DNA from: Selenomonadales bacterium
Lineage (GTDB): Bacteria; Bacillota; Clostridia; Christensenellales; QALW01
DNA length: 64,000 bases
Reading direction: 5' to 3'
NCBI GenBank assembly: GCA_003150515.1
Contig: QALW01000022.1
Coordinates: 1 to 64,000 of the forward strand
This document shows positions 25,319 to 35,020 of this stretch, one piece after another. The notes below the pieces were generated by a model, which saw only the letters and a program-made list of their open reading frames with translations, was not told the origin of the DNA and did not search any database. The position numbers and the translations under genes were made by a program. Numbering within the stretch: the first letter of the stretch is position 1; every line of letters starts with the position of its first letter.

Positions 25319-27961
25319 ATGGAAAACATGCTGGATAAGCAATATAATCCTAAAGAGGTGGAAGAACGGCTGTATAAAAAATGGGAGGAAAAGGGCTATT
25401 TTCATGCCGAGGTTAATCCGGATAAAAAGCCCTTTACCATAGTTATACCGCCGCCCAATATAACCGGCCAGCTTCATATGGGGCACGCGCTGGATAATAT
25501 GATGCAGGACGCTATAATCCGCTTTAAGCGCATGCAGGGATATGAAACGCTCTGGATGCCCGGAACGGATCATGCCAGCATTGCTACCGAGGTTAAAATT
25601 GTGGAGGCGCTTAAGGAAGAGGGGCTGACAAAACACGATATAGGCCGGGAAAAATTCCTGGAGCGGGCCTGGGCCTGGAAAGAAAAATATGGAGGCCGGA
25701 TAGTTGAGCAGTTAAAGAAATTAGGCTCTTCCCTGGATTGGCAGAGAGAACGTTTTACTATGGACGAGGGCTGCTCCAAGGCCGTTACCGAGGTCTTTTT
25801 AAAGCTTTATAATAAGGGGCTGATATACAGGGGCAATCGTATTATAAACTGGTGTCCTCAATGCAAGACTGCGCTTTCGGACGCGGAGGTGGATTATCTT
25901 GAGCAGCCTTCCCATCTCTGGCATATACGCTATAAGCTCAAGGATTCGGAACAATATCTTATAGTGGCTACCACTCGTCCCGAAACCATGCTGGGGGATA
26001 CTGCGCTGGCGGTCAATCCGGAGGATGAAAGATATGCCTCTCTTGTGGGTGGCATGGCCGTTCTCCCCATAGTGGGCAGAGAAATACCAATCATAGCCGA
26101 CGAATACGTTGAAAAGGAATTCGGTACGGGCGTAGTTAAAATTACTCCCGCGCATGATCCCAACGATTTTGAAGTAGGACGCAGGCATAAGCTGGAAATA
26201 ATCAAGGTTATGGACGAAGCGGGCATAATGAATGAAAACGCCGGCGACTATCAGGGATTGGACCGCTTTGAATGCCGCAAAATTTTGGTTGAGCGCCTTG
26301 AGAAGGAAGGGATGATGGCCAAAATAGAAGATTACACTCATAATGTCGGCCATTGCTACCGCTGCAAGACGGTGGTGGAGCCTATGCTCTCTATGCAGTG
26401 GTTTGTCAATATGAAGCCTCTGGCTCATCCCGCGGTAAAGGCGGTCAGGGAGGGAAAGGTCAATTTCATTCCTGAACGCTTTGAAAAGACCTATTTTAAC
26501 TGGATGGAAAATATTAAGGATTGGTGTATTTCCCGCCAGCTTTGGTGGGGGCATCGCATCCCCGCATATTACTGCGAGGAATGCGGGCATATGGCTGTGG
26601 CCCGCCATGCGCCGCACTCCTGCAAGAAATGCGGCTGCACGCATTTTAAGCAGGACGAAGACGTTTTGGACACCTGGTTTTCTTCGGCTCTCTGGCCCTT
26701 TTCCACGCTGGGCTGGCCGGATAAAACTCCCGAATTGGATTATTTCTTCCCCACAAACGTATTAGTTACGGGCTATGATATCATATTCTTCTGGGTGGCG
26801 CGCATGATTTTCTCCAGTATCAACGAGATGGGGGAGGTGCCCTTTAAGGACGTGCTGATTCATGGTATAGTCAGGGATGACCAGGGCCGCAAGATGAGCA
26901 AATCCTTGGGCAACGGAATAGATCCGCTGGAGGTAATTGATAAGTACGGCGCGGACGCGCTGCGCTTTTCGCTGGCCATGGGCAATTCTCCCGGTAACGA
27001 TATGCGCTTTTATTGGGAAAAAGCCGAGGCATACCGTAATTTTGCCAATAAAATATGGAACGCCGCGCGTTTTGTAATGATGAATATAAACGGGCGGGAG
27101 ATTCCCGGCATTGACGGACTGGAGCTGGATATAGCGGATAAATGGATTTTGGCGCGCTATAATGAACTCGCGGGCGAAATAACGGCGAATATGGAAAAAT
27201 ACGAGCTGGGGCTTTCGGCGCAAAAGCTTTACGATTTTATCTGGAGCGAATACTGCGACTGGTATATAGAATTGACTAAGCCCCGGCTTTACGGAGATGA
27301 TGAAACGGCTAAGCTGACGGCGCTGGCTGTGCTGAGCTATGTGCTTTCGGGCGCTATGAAGCTATTGCATCCCTTTATGCCTTTTATAACTGAGGAAATC
27401 TATCTGCATCTGCCTAACGCCGAGGAGACTATTATGCGCTCGGCCTGGCCCGCGTGCAGGGAGGAATTGAATTTCAAGGCCGAACGCGCTCAGTTTGAAG
27501 GAGTTATAGAATTAATCCGCAATATCCGCAATCTTCGCGCGGAAATGGATGTTCCCGTAAGCAAGAGAACGGCCTTATATATTCTGCCCGGGCCGGGCTC
27601 GGATTTTTTAGGGCAGGCGCTGATATATTTTGAAAAGCTTGCGGGCGCGTCCAAGGCTGAAATTATTGCTCAGCGTCCGCAGGGAGGAGAAAAAATGGCG
27701 TCCGCTTTGGGCGCGGCGGCGGAATGCTTCATTCCCATGGGGGAGCTCATAGACGCGCAGAAGGAGCTTAGCAGGCTTCAGAAAGAAAAGGATAATCTGA
27801 TTAACGAGATAAAACGGGCAGAGGGCAAGCTGAATAATTCCGGATTTACGGCTAAGGCTCCCGCCGCAGTAGTGGAGGCGGAGCGCGCAAAAGCTGAAAA
27901 ATACCGGGCCATGCTTATAAAAGTGGAGGAGCGCATAAAAGCGGCGGAGGAATTGATTTGA
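25319..27961 (+). CDS. valS: Valyl-tRNA synthetase
   Basis: 880 residues, normal length. The HIGH motif is PPPNITGQLHMGHALDN and the KMSKS motif GRKMSKSLGNGIDP; the CP1 editing domain lies between (ATTRPETMLGDTA). A zinc-binding cysteine set (CEECGH, CKKCGC) is in the connective region, and the C-terminal coiled coil typical of ValRS spans the last 65 residues. It charges tRNA-Val. The ATG follows AGGAGG. Its final codons overlap folC. Confidence 0.97.
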   Translation: MENMLDKQYNPKEVEERLYKKWEEKGYFHAEVNPDKKPFTIVIPPPNITGQLHMGHALDNMMQDAIIRFKRMQGYETLWMPGTDHASIATEVKIVEALKEEGLTKHDIGREKFLERAWAWKEKYGGRIVEQLKKLGSSLDWQRERFTMDEGCSKAVTEVFLKLYNKGLIYRGNRIINWCPQCKTALSDAEVDYLEQPSHLWHIRYKLKDSEQYLIVATTRPETMLGDTALAVNPEDERYASLVGGMAVLPIVGREIPIIADEYVEKEFGTGVVKITPAHDPNDFEVGRRHKLEIIKVMDEAGIMNENAGDYQGLDRFECRKILVERLEKEGMMAKIEDYTHNVGHCYRCKTVVEPMLSMQWFVNMKPLAHPAVKAVREGKVNFIPERFEKTYFNWMENIKDWCISRQLWWGHRIPAYYCEECGHMAVARHAPHSCKKCGCTHFKQDEDVLDTWFSSALWPFSTLGWPDKTPELDYFFPTNVLVTGYDIIFFWVARMIFSSINEMGEVPFKDVLIHGIVRDDQGRKMSKSLGNGIDPLEVIDKYGADALRFSLAMGNSPGNDMRFYWEKAEAYRNFANKIWNAARFVMMNINGREIPGIDGLELDIADKWILARYNELAGEITANMEKYELGLSAQKLYDFIWSEYCDWYIELTKPRLYGDDETAKLTALAVLSYVLSGAMKLLHPFMPFITEEIYLHLPNAEETIMRSAWPACREELNFKAERAQFEGVIELIRNIRNLRAEMDVPVSKRTALYILPGPGSDFLGQALIYFEKLAGASKAEIIAQRPQGGEKMASALGAAAECFIPMGELIDAQKELSRLQKEKDNLINEIKRAEGKLNNSGFTAKAPAAVVEAERAKAEKYRAMLIKVEERIKAAEELI

Positions 27962-29223
27962 GCTATCTGGATTTTATTCCGAATCTGCCCGTTTTTACGG
28001 GCAGAGGCTGCGTTGAGGAATTAAAAAGGGTGCTGGAGCGCATGGGCGATCCTCATAAAAAGGTTAAGTGCGTGCATGTCGCGGGCACGAACGGAAAAGG
28101 CTCGGTATGCGCAATGATTGAATATGCTCTGAGGAGAGCAGGATATAAAACCGGGTTGTATACTTCTCCCTATCTCGTCCGCTTTAATGAGCGGATAAAA
28201 ATTGAGGGGAGGGACGCGCTCGATGAACAGCTGGAGCTGTCCGCCCGCCGGGTATATGAGGCGCAGGGCGGGGAAAAATTAACGCATTTCGGCTTTATAA
28301 CCGCTATGATGTTTGATATGTTCGCGCGCGCAGATGTTGAACTGGCCGTTGTGGAGGCGGGTATGGGCGGCGGAACAGATCCAACTGTATTATGCCGGCC
28401 TATGCTTTGCGCTATTACGGGAGTGGATCTGGATCATACGGCAATATTGGGGGATACGCTGGAAAAAATAGCGGCGGAAAAGGCGGGAATTATAAAGCCG
28501 GGAGTGCCGATAGTGCTGGGCGTATGCGCGTCCGCGCCTGCGGAAATCATTAAAAACGAGGCTCTTAGGCAGCGGGCTCCTTTTTATCCCGTTGTCAAGG
28601 AAGATGTATCTGAAATAGAATGCAGCCTTTCGGGCACTGGTTTCCATTTCAGGGGAGAGAGCTATATATTAGAATTATTGGGAGCGCATCAGGCGTATAA
28701 CGCCGCCGCTGCCATTATGTGCCTGGAAGAACTCAAATCCCGCTATGGGATTAACGTCAGCCCGGGTGATATCTCCCAGGCGTCCTGGCCGGGCCGGCTG
28801 GCTCTGAAATTATATAACGGCAGGGAAATCCTTTTGGACGGCGCGCATAACTGCGCGGGCGCCGGAGCTCTGGCGCAATTTTTAAATACGGCCGCGGGCG
28901 GACGCAGGATTATTATTGTTTGCGCCGTTATGAAAGACAAGGATTACGGCGGCCTCTCCGAACGGCTGGCCCGGGCGGCCTCTGCGGCGGTGGCCGTGGG
29001 CATGCCCGATTATCCGCGCGCTTTAGCTGCTTCTGAATTAAAGCATGCCTTTGAGGAGCGGGGAATTCCGGCTTATGAAACGGAAGAGCTCTCCAAAGGG
29101 CTGTCTTTAGCCATGGAATTGGATGGGGAAGCTTTAATTGTGGTTTGCGGCTCGCTTTATCTTGTGGGGGAGGCGCTGAGGCTTATTGAGGAAGGGGAAA
29201 ATAATGAGCAAGGTCAAGCCTGA
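27958..29223 (+). CDS. folC: Folylpolyglutamate / dihydrofolate synthase
   Basis: 421 residues of the Mur-ligase type: P-loop VAGTNGKGSVCAMI, substrate loop TSPYLVRFNERIKI, and the C-terminal domain with LDGAHNCAGA. It adds glutamates to folates, and may also make dihydrofolate. It starts with TTG sharing bases with the valS stop (TTGA), the arrangement valS-folC being standard in Clostridia. The following gene starts inside its end by 20 bases. Confidence 0.92.
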   Translation: MSYLDFIPNLPVFTGRGCVEELKRVLERMGDPHKKVKCVHVAGTNGKGSVCAMIEYALRRAGYKTGLYTSPYLVRFNERIKIEGRDALDEQLELSARRVYEAQGGEKLTHFGFITAMMFDMFARADVELAVVEAGMGGGTDPTVLCRPMLCAITGVDLDHTAILGDTLEKIAAEKAGIIKPGVPIVLGVCASAPAEIIKNEALRQRAPFYPVVKEDVSEIECSLSGTGFHFRGESYILELLGAHQAYNAAAAIMCLEELKSRYGINVSPGDISQASWPGRLALKLYNGREILLDGAHNCAGAGALAQFLNTAAGGRRIIIVCAVMKDKDYGGLSERLARAASAAVAVGMPDYPRALAASELKHAFEERGIPAYETEELSKGLSLAMELDGEALIVVCGSLYLVGEALRLIEEGENNEQGQA

Positions 29224-29719
29224 CTATATAGCCCGTTCTCTTTCGGGAGTAAAAGCGGAAATATTGAAATCCAGAGGCATAAGCGTGCTGCTGCTGGATT
29301 TGGATAATACTCTTGCGCCCTGGCGGACGCAGGAGTTTTCGGCCGACGCGCTCAAATGGCTTCAAAGCGCCCGGCAGGATTTTGAAATTTACATACTTTC
29401 AAACGGCTCGGAGGACAGAGTTGCCCATACAGCCGCGGCCCTGAAAATTAAATATATAGCGGGAGCGCATAAGCCGAATAAAAAGAAGCTGCTTAGAGCG
29501 CTGGCTGAAAATAAAATCAATCCTGAAAGGGCCGCGGTTATAGGAGATCAGCTTTATACAGACGTGCTTTCAGCCGTTCGCCTGGGGGCGTGCTCAGTGC
29601 TTTTAACGCCTATTTCGGGCAGAGAATATATTTTCACTAAATTCAACAGGCTGCGCGAATATATTCCGCGCAGGAGGATTTATAAACGCATGAAATATAT
29701 GGAGGAACTTTATGATTAA
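29204..29719 (+). CDS. yqeG: YqeG-family HAD phosphatase
   Basis: 171 residues from the ATG at 29204 after AAGGGGAA. The HAD motif I is LLLDLDNTLAPW, motif II LSNGSED, and motif III with the acidic pair is GDQLYTDVLSAV. The family (class IIIA HAD) is widespread in Firmicutes, with reported phosphatidylglycerophosphate phosphatase activity in relatives, which would complement pgsA 4 kb upstream. That link is inference. Confidence 0.85.
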   Translation: MSKVKPDYIARSLSGVKAEILKSRGISVLLLDLDNTLAPWRTQEFSADALKWLQSARQDFEIYILSNGSEDRVAHTAAALKIKYIAGAHKPNKKKLLRALAENKINPERAAVIGDQLYTDVLSAVRLGACSVLLTPISGREYIFTKFNRLREYIPRRRIYKRMKYMEELYD

Positions 29720-30575
29720 ATTCGGCCCTTCGGGCAACAGCGATTCCTTTTATGAGCAGGGCGGCAAGCGCACGGCCGAGGCTATGAAATGGGTTAGGGC
29801 TATGGGCCTGGACGCATATGAATATTCCTGCGGCAAGGGAGTGCGCGTTTCAGAGGAGACCGCTCTTGAAATAGGCGAGCAGGCGCGCGCTAATAATATA
29901 GAGATAAGCGTGCATGCTCCTTATTATATCAATCTGGCTAATTTTCATAAGGATAAGCGGGACGCGGCCAATGAATACATATACGCCACGTTGAATGTGG
30001 CGCGGCTGATGGGAGGCAGAAGGGTGGTTTTCCATCCGGGCGCGTATATGAAGCTGGAGCCTGCCCAGGCGCTTCAAATCGCTCTGGCTCAGCTTAAGGA
30101 AGTCATAATTGGCATGGATGAGAGAGGCTATTCGGATATGATAATCTGCCCTGAAACAATGGGCAAAAGCGGCCAGTTAGGCACGATTGACGAAGTTTTA
30201 GCTCTTTGCAGGACGGACGAGCGCATTCTGCCCTGCTTTGATTTCGGGCATATTTATGCGCGGAGCATAGGAAATATTAATTCCCGCGAGCAGTTTAAAG
30301 AGATTTTGGATAAAATAGAAAATGAACTGGGCTTTGAGCGGATGAGAAATATGCATATTCATTTCAGCCGGATTGAATATACCAAAGCGGGCGAAAAGAT
30401 GCATCATACTTTTGCGGACGAGCAATGGGGGCCGGATTTTATTTTTCTGGCTCAGGCGCTATATGAAAAAAAGGCCGAGCCTGTAATTATATGCGAATCA
30501 AAAGGCACTATGGCAGAGGACGCCTTAAATATGAAAAATACCTATGAGCAACTTATTTCGGGTGCCGGTAAATAA
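29712..30575 (+). CDS. nfo: Endonuclease IV family AP endonuclease
   Basis: 287 residues of a xylose-isomerase-like TIM barrel with metal ligands in VHAPYYINLAN, FHPGAYM, CPETMGK, FDFGHIYA and NMHIHFSR, matching the zinc sites of Nfo. It cuts DNA at abasic sites. Overlaps yqeG by 8 bases. The sequence FDFGHI in place of the usual FDTCH is a departure seen in a clostridial subfamily, so strict Nfo function is likely but not certain. Confidence 0.82.
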   Translation: MIKFGPSGNSDSFYEQGGKRTAEAMKWVRAMGLDAYEYSCGKGVRVSEETALEIGEQARANNIEISVHAPYYINLANFHKDKRDAANEYIYATLNVARLMGGRRVVFHPGAYMKLEPAQALQIALAQLKEVIIGMDERGYSDMIICPETMGKSGQLGTIDEVLALCRTDERILPCFDFGHIYARSIGNINSREQFKEILDKIENELGFERMRNMHIHFSRIEYTKAGEKMHHTFADEQWGPDFIFLAQALYEKKAEPVIICESKGTMAEDALNMKNTYEQLISGAGK

Positions 30576-30636
30576 TGCTACACAAACATTAATATTTATG
30601 TTATTATATTGCGGGAGCTGCATTTTCGGAGGTATT

Positions 30637-31698
30637 ATGCTGAACAGGCTTAAAACGCTCAAAGAGAATATGCTTGTGATGGGGCTGGACGGGCTTGTTG
30701 TTACGGACAGGGCGGATATATTCTATCTTTCGGGGCTGGAAAGCTCAAATTGTCTGATTTTGATCTCTGAAAAAGATATTCTGCTGACGGACAGCCGATA
30801 TATCCTGGCTGCGCGATGCGCTCAGGAATGCTTTGAGCTCAGAGAAATTAATTCCTCCCTTGAAAAAGAAGCGGGCGCAATTATACGGGAATTAGGCCTT
30901 AAACGGGTGGGAGTGCAGGATATGTCTCTCAGCCTTGCGGCCTATATGGAAGTATCTCAGGGCGTACAGGGGGAGTTCCTGCCCGTGGGAGAAATGCTTA
31001 AAAAGCAGCGCGCGCTGAAATCCAAGAATGAATTGGAGGCTATAAAACGCGCGCAGGCTGTTACCGATTTTTCTTTTAATAAGCTTTTGGATTATCTCAG
31101 GCCGGGCATAAGCGAAAAGGATATAGCCTGCGAGCTGGAATATATAATGCGCCGGAACGGCGCGGACGGCCTGGCCTTTGAGACTATAGCGGCGGCCGGA
31201 GAAAACGGAGCCAAGCCGCATGCGCAGCCGGGCGGCTGCATAATAAAATCCGGGGCTTTTCTGACGCTGGATTTCGGCGCTAAAAAAGAGGGCTATTGCT
31301 CGGATATGACCAGAACCGTGGCGCTGGGAGAGCCTGGAAAAGAATTAAGAAAGCTCTATCAAATTGTATTGGACGCGCATAACCGGGCTAAGGAGCGGTT
31401 AAAGCCGGGAGCGGATACAAAGGATATAGATTATTCAGCGCGCGGATATATAGAAGCTCAGGGTTACGGCAAATATTTTGGGCACGGATTAGGGCACGGC
31501 GTGGGCATTGAAATTCATGAATTGCCCGTGCTCTCGTACAGGCGTCAAAGCGTGCTTGAGCCCGGCAACGTCGTTACCATCGAGCCCGGAATATACGTTC
31601 CCGGGCTGGGCGGAGTGCGCATAGAAAATATGTGTTTTATAACCGAAAGCGGATATGAGGATATTACGCGTTCGGATAATAATTTAATAATTTTATAA
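30637..31698 (+). CDS. M24 family Xaa-Pro aminopeptidase
   Basis: 353 residues from the ATG at 30637, which follows GGAGG; the open frame extends 31 codons further into the previous gene's end and is unlikely to be used. The N-terminal creatinase-like domain is followed by the pita-bread fold with all five metal ligands: LDFGAKKEGYCSDMTR (two Asp), GHGLGHGVG (His), TIEPGIY and RIENM (two Glu). It trims N-terminal residues before proline. It precedes efp, a conserved pepP/pepQ-efp order in Firmicutes. Confidence 0.9.
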   Translation: MLNRLKTLKENMLVMGLDGLVVTDRADIFYLSGLESSNCLILISEKDILLTDSRYILAARCAQECFELREINSSLEKEAGAIIRELGLKRVGVQDMSLSLAAYMEVSQGVQGEFLPVGEMLKKQRALKSKNELEAIKRAQAVTDFSFNKLLDYLRPGISEKDIACELEYIMRRNGADGLAFETIAAAGENGAKPHAQPGGCIIKSGAFLTLDFGAKKEGYCSDMTRTVALGEPGKELRKLYQIVLDAHNRAKERLKPGADTKDIDYSARGYIEAQGYGKYFGHGLGHGVGIEIHELPVLSYRRQSVLEPGNVVTIEPGIYVPGLGGVRIENMCFITESGYEDITRSDNNLIIL

Positions 31699-31712
31699 TA
31701 CGGAGGTAAGCT

Positions 31713-32270
31713 ATGATTACAGCGGGTGATTTCAGGAAAGGCATTACGGTGGAGATAGACGGGAGCGTATTCGTCATCGTGGATTTTCTCCATGTTAAGC
31801 CGGGCAAGGGGGCCGCGTTTGTGCGCACCAAGCTTAAGAACGTCATGACGGGCGCGGTGCTGGAGCGCACGTTTAATCCCTCGGATAAATATCCGCTTGC
31901 TCATATAGAGCGCAAGGAAATGCAGTATTTATACGAGGACGGAGGGATATACTATTTTATGGACAACGAGACATACGATCAGCTTCCCCTCAATAAAGAG
32001 GAAGTGGAGGGCGCGCTGCCTTTTATGAAGGAAAATGATAATGTAAATATTAAATTTTACAAGGGCACAGCTTTTTCAGTTGAGCCGGAAAATTTCGTTG
32101 AGCTGAAGGTAGTGGATGCAGAGCCCGGAGTGCGCGGCGATACCGCCACTAACATAACTAAGCAGGCTACTCTGGAGACGGGCTATATATGTCCCGTGCC
32201 TCTGTTTGTCAACGTAGGGGATACTATCCGCGTAGATACCCGCACAGGCGAATATATGGAACGCGTATAA
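31713..32270 (+). CDS. efp: Elongation factor P
   Basis: 185 residues, three beta-barrel domains. The modification loop is KPGKGAAFVR, and the C-terminal signature TGEYMERV is present. EF-P relieves ribosome stalling at polyproline. The ATG follows GGAGGT, 14 bases after the peptidase stop. Confidence 0.96.
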   Translation: MITAGDFRKGITVEIDGSVFVIVDFLHVKPGKGAAFVRTKLKNVMTGAVLERTFNPSDKYPLAHIERKEMQYLYEDGGIYYFMDNETYDQLPLNKEEVEGALPFMKENDNVNIKFYKGTAFSVEPENFVELKVVDAEPGVRGDTATNITKQATLETGYICPVPLFVNVGDTIRVDTRTGEYMERV

Positions 32271-32297
32271 ACATTAAATATAAAGGAGAATTTAAAC

Positions 32298-32612
32298 ATG
32301 ATTATCAATGAAAAGGTTGCTTATCTCAAAGGGCTTATAGAGGGAGCCAATTTTGACACCAATACCACTGAAGGCAAGCTTATTTCTGAAATTGTTAATG
32401 CTTTGGAGCTTATTGCCTTTGATCTTGAAGAGCATGAGGAATCCATAGACGAGCTGGGCGCTTATGTGGACGAGCTGGACGGAGACCTGGCTGAGGCTGA
32501 GGCGGCTATTTACGGGGATGAATATGAGGACGACTGCTGCTGCGACGACGATTGCGACTGCGACGACGACTGCTGCTGCGGCTGCGAGGATGATGAGGAC
32601 GAGGAAGAATAA
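32298..32612 (+). CDS. CD1247-type small protein with Cys/Asp-rich tail
   Basis: 104 residues. The first 75 (NEKVAYLKGLIEGANFD..., then heptad-rich ELGAYVDELDGDLAEAEAA) match the CD1247 N-terminal domain often found after efp in Clostridia; it is probably a helical coiled-coil protein. The last 30 residues are nearly all Cys, Asp and Glu (DDCCCDDDCDCDDDCCCGC), with 10 cysteines. Such a tail could hold metal. No function is known. AAAGGAG precedes the ATG. Confidence 0.72.
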   Translation: MIINEKVAYLKGLIEGANFDTNTTEGKLISEIVNALELIAFDLEEHEESIDELGAYVDELDGDLAEAEAAIYGDEYEDDCCCDDDCDCDDDCCCGCEDDEDEEE

Positions 32613-32624
32613 TATCCTTGCTTA

Positions 32625-32752
32625 AAAGCATGCGCAAAAGCCCCAGGGGGGCGGCGTGAGCGGCCTGAAAGGCCGCGCCCGCGCGCGGACGCGCGCCGGC
32701 GGCAGGCTGCGCCTGCCTCACGCCGCCCCCCTGGGGCTTTTGCGCATGCTTT
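32625..32752. repeat. Cloverleaf-like palindrome
   Basis: Perfect 36-bp outer arms at 32625-32660 and 32717-32752 (AAAGCATGCGCAAAAGCCCC...). Three hairpins sit inside: CGGCC/GGCCG (32661-32675), GCGCGC/GCGCGC (32677-32700) and GGCAGGC/GCCTGCC (32701-32717). Between two convergent genes, 12 bases after the CD1247-type stop. Confidence 0.9.
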
Positions 32753-32812
32753 CTCAATTTAAATTCAATTCAAAGCGCTTTTTTTGCTTCTTATTTATTA
32801 ACGGCGTGCGGA

Positions 32813-32842
32813 AAAAAAGCTCCCTTTTCAGGGAGCTTTTTT
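32813..32842. terminator. Terminator overlapping the flavoprotein stop codon
   Basis: Perfect stem AAAAAAGCTCCC / GGGAGCTTTTTT, loop TTTTCA. The loop and one arm contain the last codons and stop (minus-strand TGA at 32830-32828) of the flavoprotein gene. Works in both directions. Confidence 0.85.
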
Positions 32843-33442
32843 GAATTTTTCGGCCGGCACGCCGCATACGGGACATTTAAAATCAGGCGGAAGCTCTCCC
32901 TTATGGAAATATCCGCATACTGTGCAGATATATCCCTCCTCCTGCGTTTTTTCAGGCGCCTGATAGGTGGGCGCGTTTTTGGGCGCGTTCCCTTTTATTA
33001 CGTTGTGATAATATTCGTATGTCATAACGCGGCCGCTTTGAGCCAAGGCCGCGTCCTGCACTTTGGCGAAAAATACGGTATGAGTTCCTAAATCAGAGGA
33101 ATTGATAACTTCGCAGAGCAGATAGCCTGCGCACCCCTTTTTTAAGACGGGCAGCCCCTGCTCCTCTTCCCAGGGCAGAGCGGAAAATTTATCTGTGTCT
33201 CTGGAGGATGAAAAGCCCAGCGTTCTGATTATTTCGGGCGAAATATCCTCGTTCAGGATGGATACCGAAAAGCGCCCCTGCTCTTTAATAAGGCCGTGAG
33301 TCGCGTTATTCTTATTCATGCTCAAAGCGATTACTTCGGGAGAACTGGTTATTTGAAATACAGTATTGACTATGCATGCGCCTTTTTGCACGCCTATGGC
33401 GTATAATCCGTAAGACAGCTTGTATAGAGTGCTTTTGTCCAT
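32828..33442 (-). CDS. Flavin reductase-like protein with C-terminal rubredoxin
   Basis: 204 residues from the ATG at 33442, chosen for GGAGG 8 bases upstream. Residues 1-155 form an FMN-binding split-barrel (flavin reductase-like) and residues 165-200 a rubredoxin (CTVCGYFHKG, CPVCGVPAEKF). This is the layout of high-molecular-weight rubredoxin, which passes electrons from NAD(P)H to flavodiiron proteins that remove oxygen. It is a single-gene unit, away from the perR operon, with no PerR box that I can see. Confidence 0.88.
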   Translation of the reverse strand: MDKSTLYKLSYGLYAIGVQKGACIVNTVFQITSSPEVIALSMNKNNATHGLIKEQGRFSVSILNEDISPEIIRTLGFSSSRDTDKFSALPWEEEQGLPVLKKGCAGYLLCEVINSSDLGTHTVFFAKVQDAALAQSGRVMTYEYYHNVIKGNAPKNAPTYQAPEKTQEEGYICTVCGYFHKGELPPDFKCPVCGVPAEKFKKAP

Positions 33443-33590
33443 TTTTATTACCTCCGTATTTAATCTTTTCCCTTTTTTAACATTGAATTTTATTGCGGGA
33501 AACATTATTCCAGCCTTGGACAGCTTGATTATACATCAGGACGCCTTAAATTTCAACGCTATTTTTATGACGCTGGAAAATTATTCTCTA

Positions 33591-33631
33591 AAGCGTCCGG
33601 CGCAGGCTGTGCCTGCGCCGGGCGCTTTTTT
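33591..33631. terminator. Strong hairpin, terminator-like
   Basis: AAGCGTCCGGCGCAGGC and GCCTGCGCCGGGCGCTT pair over 17 bases (two mismatched or wobble positions), loop TGT, with T6 on the plus strand. It most likely ends transcription from the isomerase-like gene on the minus strand. Confidence 0.7.
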
Positions 33632-33688
33632 GCGGAAGCAAATGGTTTATTGCTGTGATTCAGCATGCTTTGAATATAAAGAAAGGCC

Positions 33689-35020
33689 TTATATAACGGG
33701 CTCTTTATCCTCCTGAATGACTTTCAGCCCTTTCATTTTAAATAAATTCATAAGCTGCTTGCGGCAGTCTCCGAAAACGGTAACTCTGTGCCAGCCTGCG
33801 TTCCAGTTATAGAGTATATTTTCGGCGTTCGCCCTGGCGGCCAGCTTTGAGCGGCATGCCTCCTCAAGCCCCACGTTTCCGACCGATTCAGAGGAATGTA
33901 TAACTGTGTCAGCCTGCTCTTTTGGGTATATCATTGCGGTGGTAAGCTTTTCGCCGGCCGGGAAATACACCTGCACGGAAGCTCCCTGCTTATCCTCGGC
34001 ATGGCTTCTTATGTAACAGCGGCATCTGCGCGGATCATTTTTGCCGTATACCTTTGAACATGCAACGCAATGAGCATATATAATCTGGTCGGAGGAGGTG
34101 TCTATAACAGGGTCCGAAACAAAGCCGGGCCGGCCCGTAAGATATTGAATGACAAGAGAGGTAACAGTGGCGCAGAGGTCCGCTTCGCATACGGCTACTA
34201 TACCGTTATTGAGCATTTCATAATGGGACAGGCATGGATACATATGTTTGCCCCCGGCGTATTCACCGCCGTAGGAAAGAGACAGGCAGTCTATAGTTAC
34301 TGCGTTCGCATGGGTGTCCGACATCATGGCTTTTATGGCAAGGTGCAGACGGGCGCTCTGGATAATTTCTTCCATAGACGGCTCTAAAGTCTGAGTAGTC
34401 TCCTCCGTCCAGCGTCGCGCTATGGCCTCCGCTTGGGCGGTGTCGGCCGCGTTATAATAAATGTTGAGGTCACTCGCCGTTTTATTTATAAATTTGCAGC
34501 CCCATGTTTGGCTGAAGCTCTTTTCTCCGTCTGTTAAATCCATGCCTGATACGGTTAATATAGTTGTCTCTCTCATTTTATGCAGCACGTCGAAGAGCCG
34601 GACCGCTTTGGCTATTTCTCCGTAATCCAGAGTGGAAAGCAAGGGCACTGGCAGCTTTTCGCTGCGGATTACGTTGGCTGAAAATACTAAAGCGGAGCCG
34701 CTGCCGCAGAAAGGCACGTCGGCGATGATGGTGGGCAGTCCTTCGGCCGCCTGGTGGCTGTAAAATACGTCAATAAATTTCCAGCAGGTCATAAGCAGTA
34801 CCAGTACGCCGTCGTATTTTTTCAAATCCGCTTCATAATCCGCCTGTGCCTGAGCCAGTTCGGTATAACTGACTACGTCAAAATCCATATCCGGATTTAT
34901 TTCTCTTATGGGAGCCGTCACCCGCTCCAATTCCTTGTCCGCGTCATGATTTATGCATGGCCAGCAGGGGACGTCCGGATTTTCTCTTACCGCGACAATT
35001 TTAACAATAGTTTTTCTCAT
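33689..35020 (-). CDS. L-fucose/L-arabinose isomerase-like protein
   Basis: 443 residues from the ATG at 35020 after GGAGG. The fold pattern is that of fucose/arabinose isomerases: an N-terminal Rossmann part (YDGVLVLLMTCWKFID), a central substrate domain and a C-terminal barrel. CVACSKVYG and the RCRCYIRSH stretch are notable. These enzymes interconvert aldoses and ketoses with a divalent metal. The substrate is unknown. It is in the same direction as the AraC-type gene just upstream, which probably controls it. Confidence 0.7.
   Translation of the reverse strand: MRKTIVKIVAVRENPDVPCWPCINHDADKELERVTAPIREINPDMDFDVVSYTELAQAQADYEADLKKYDGVLVLLMTCWKFIDVFYSHQAAEGLPTIIADVPFCGSGSALVFSANVIRSEKLPVPLLSTLDYGEIAKAVRLFDVLHKMRETTILTVSGMDLTDGEKSFSQTWGCKFINKTASDLNIYYNAADTAQAEAIARRWTEETTQTLEPSMEEIIQSARLHLAIKAMMSDTHANAVTIDCLSLSYGGEYAGGKHMYPCLSHYEMLNNGIVAVCEADLCATVTSLVIQYLTGRPGFVSDPVIDTSSDQIIYAHCVACSKVYGKNDPRRCRCYIRSHAEDKQGASVQVYFPAGEKLTTAMIYPKEQADTVIHSSESVGNVGLEEACRSKLAARANAENILYNWNAGWHRVTVFGDCRKQLMNLFKMKGLKVIQEDKEPVI

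Noticed and set aside
25799..26644. 281-codon frame opposite valS
   Set aside because: Lies fully inside valS, with no signs of its own.
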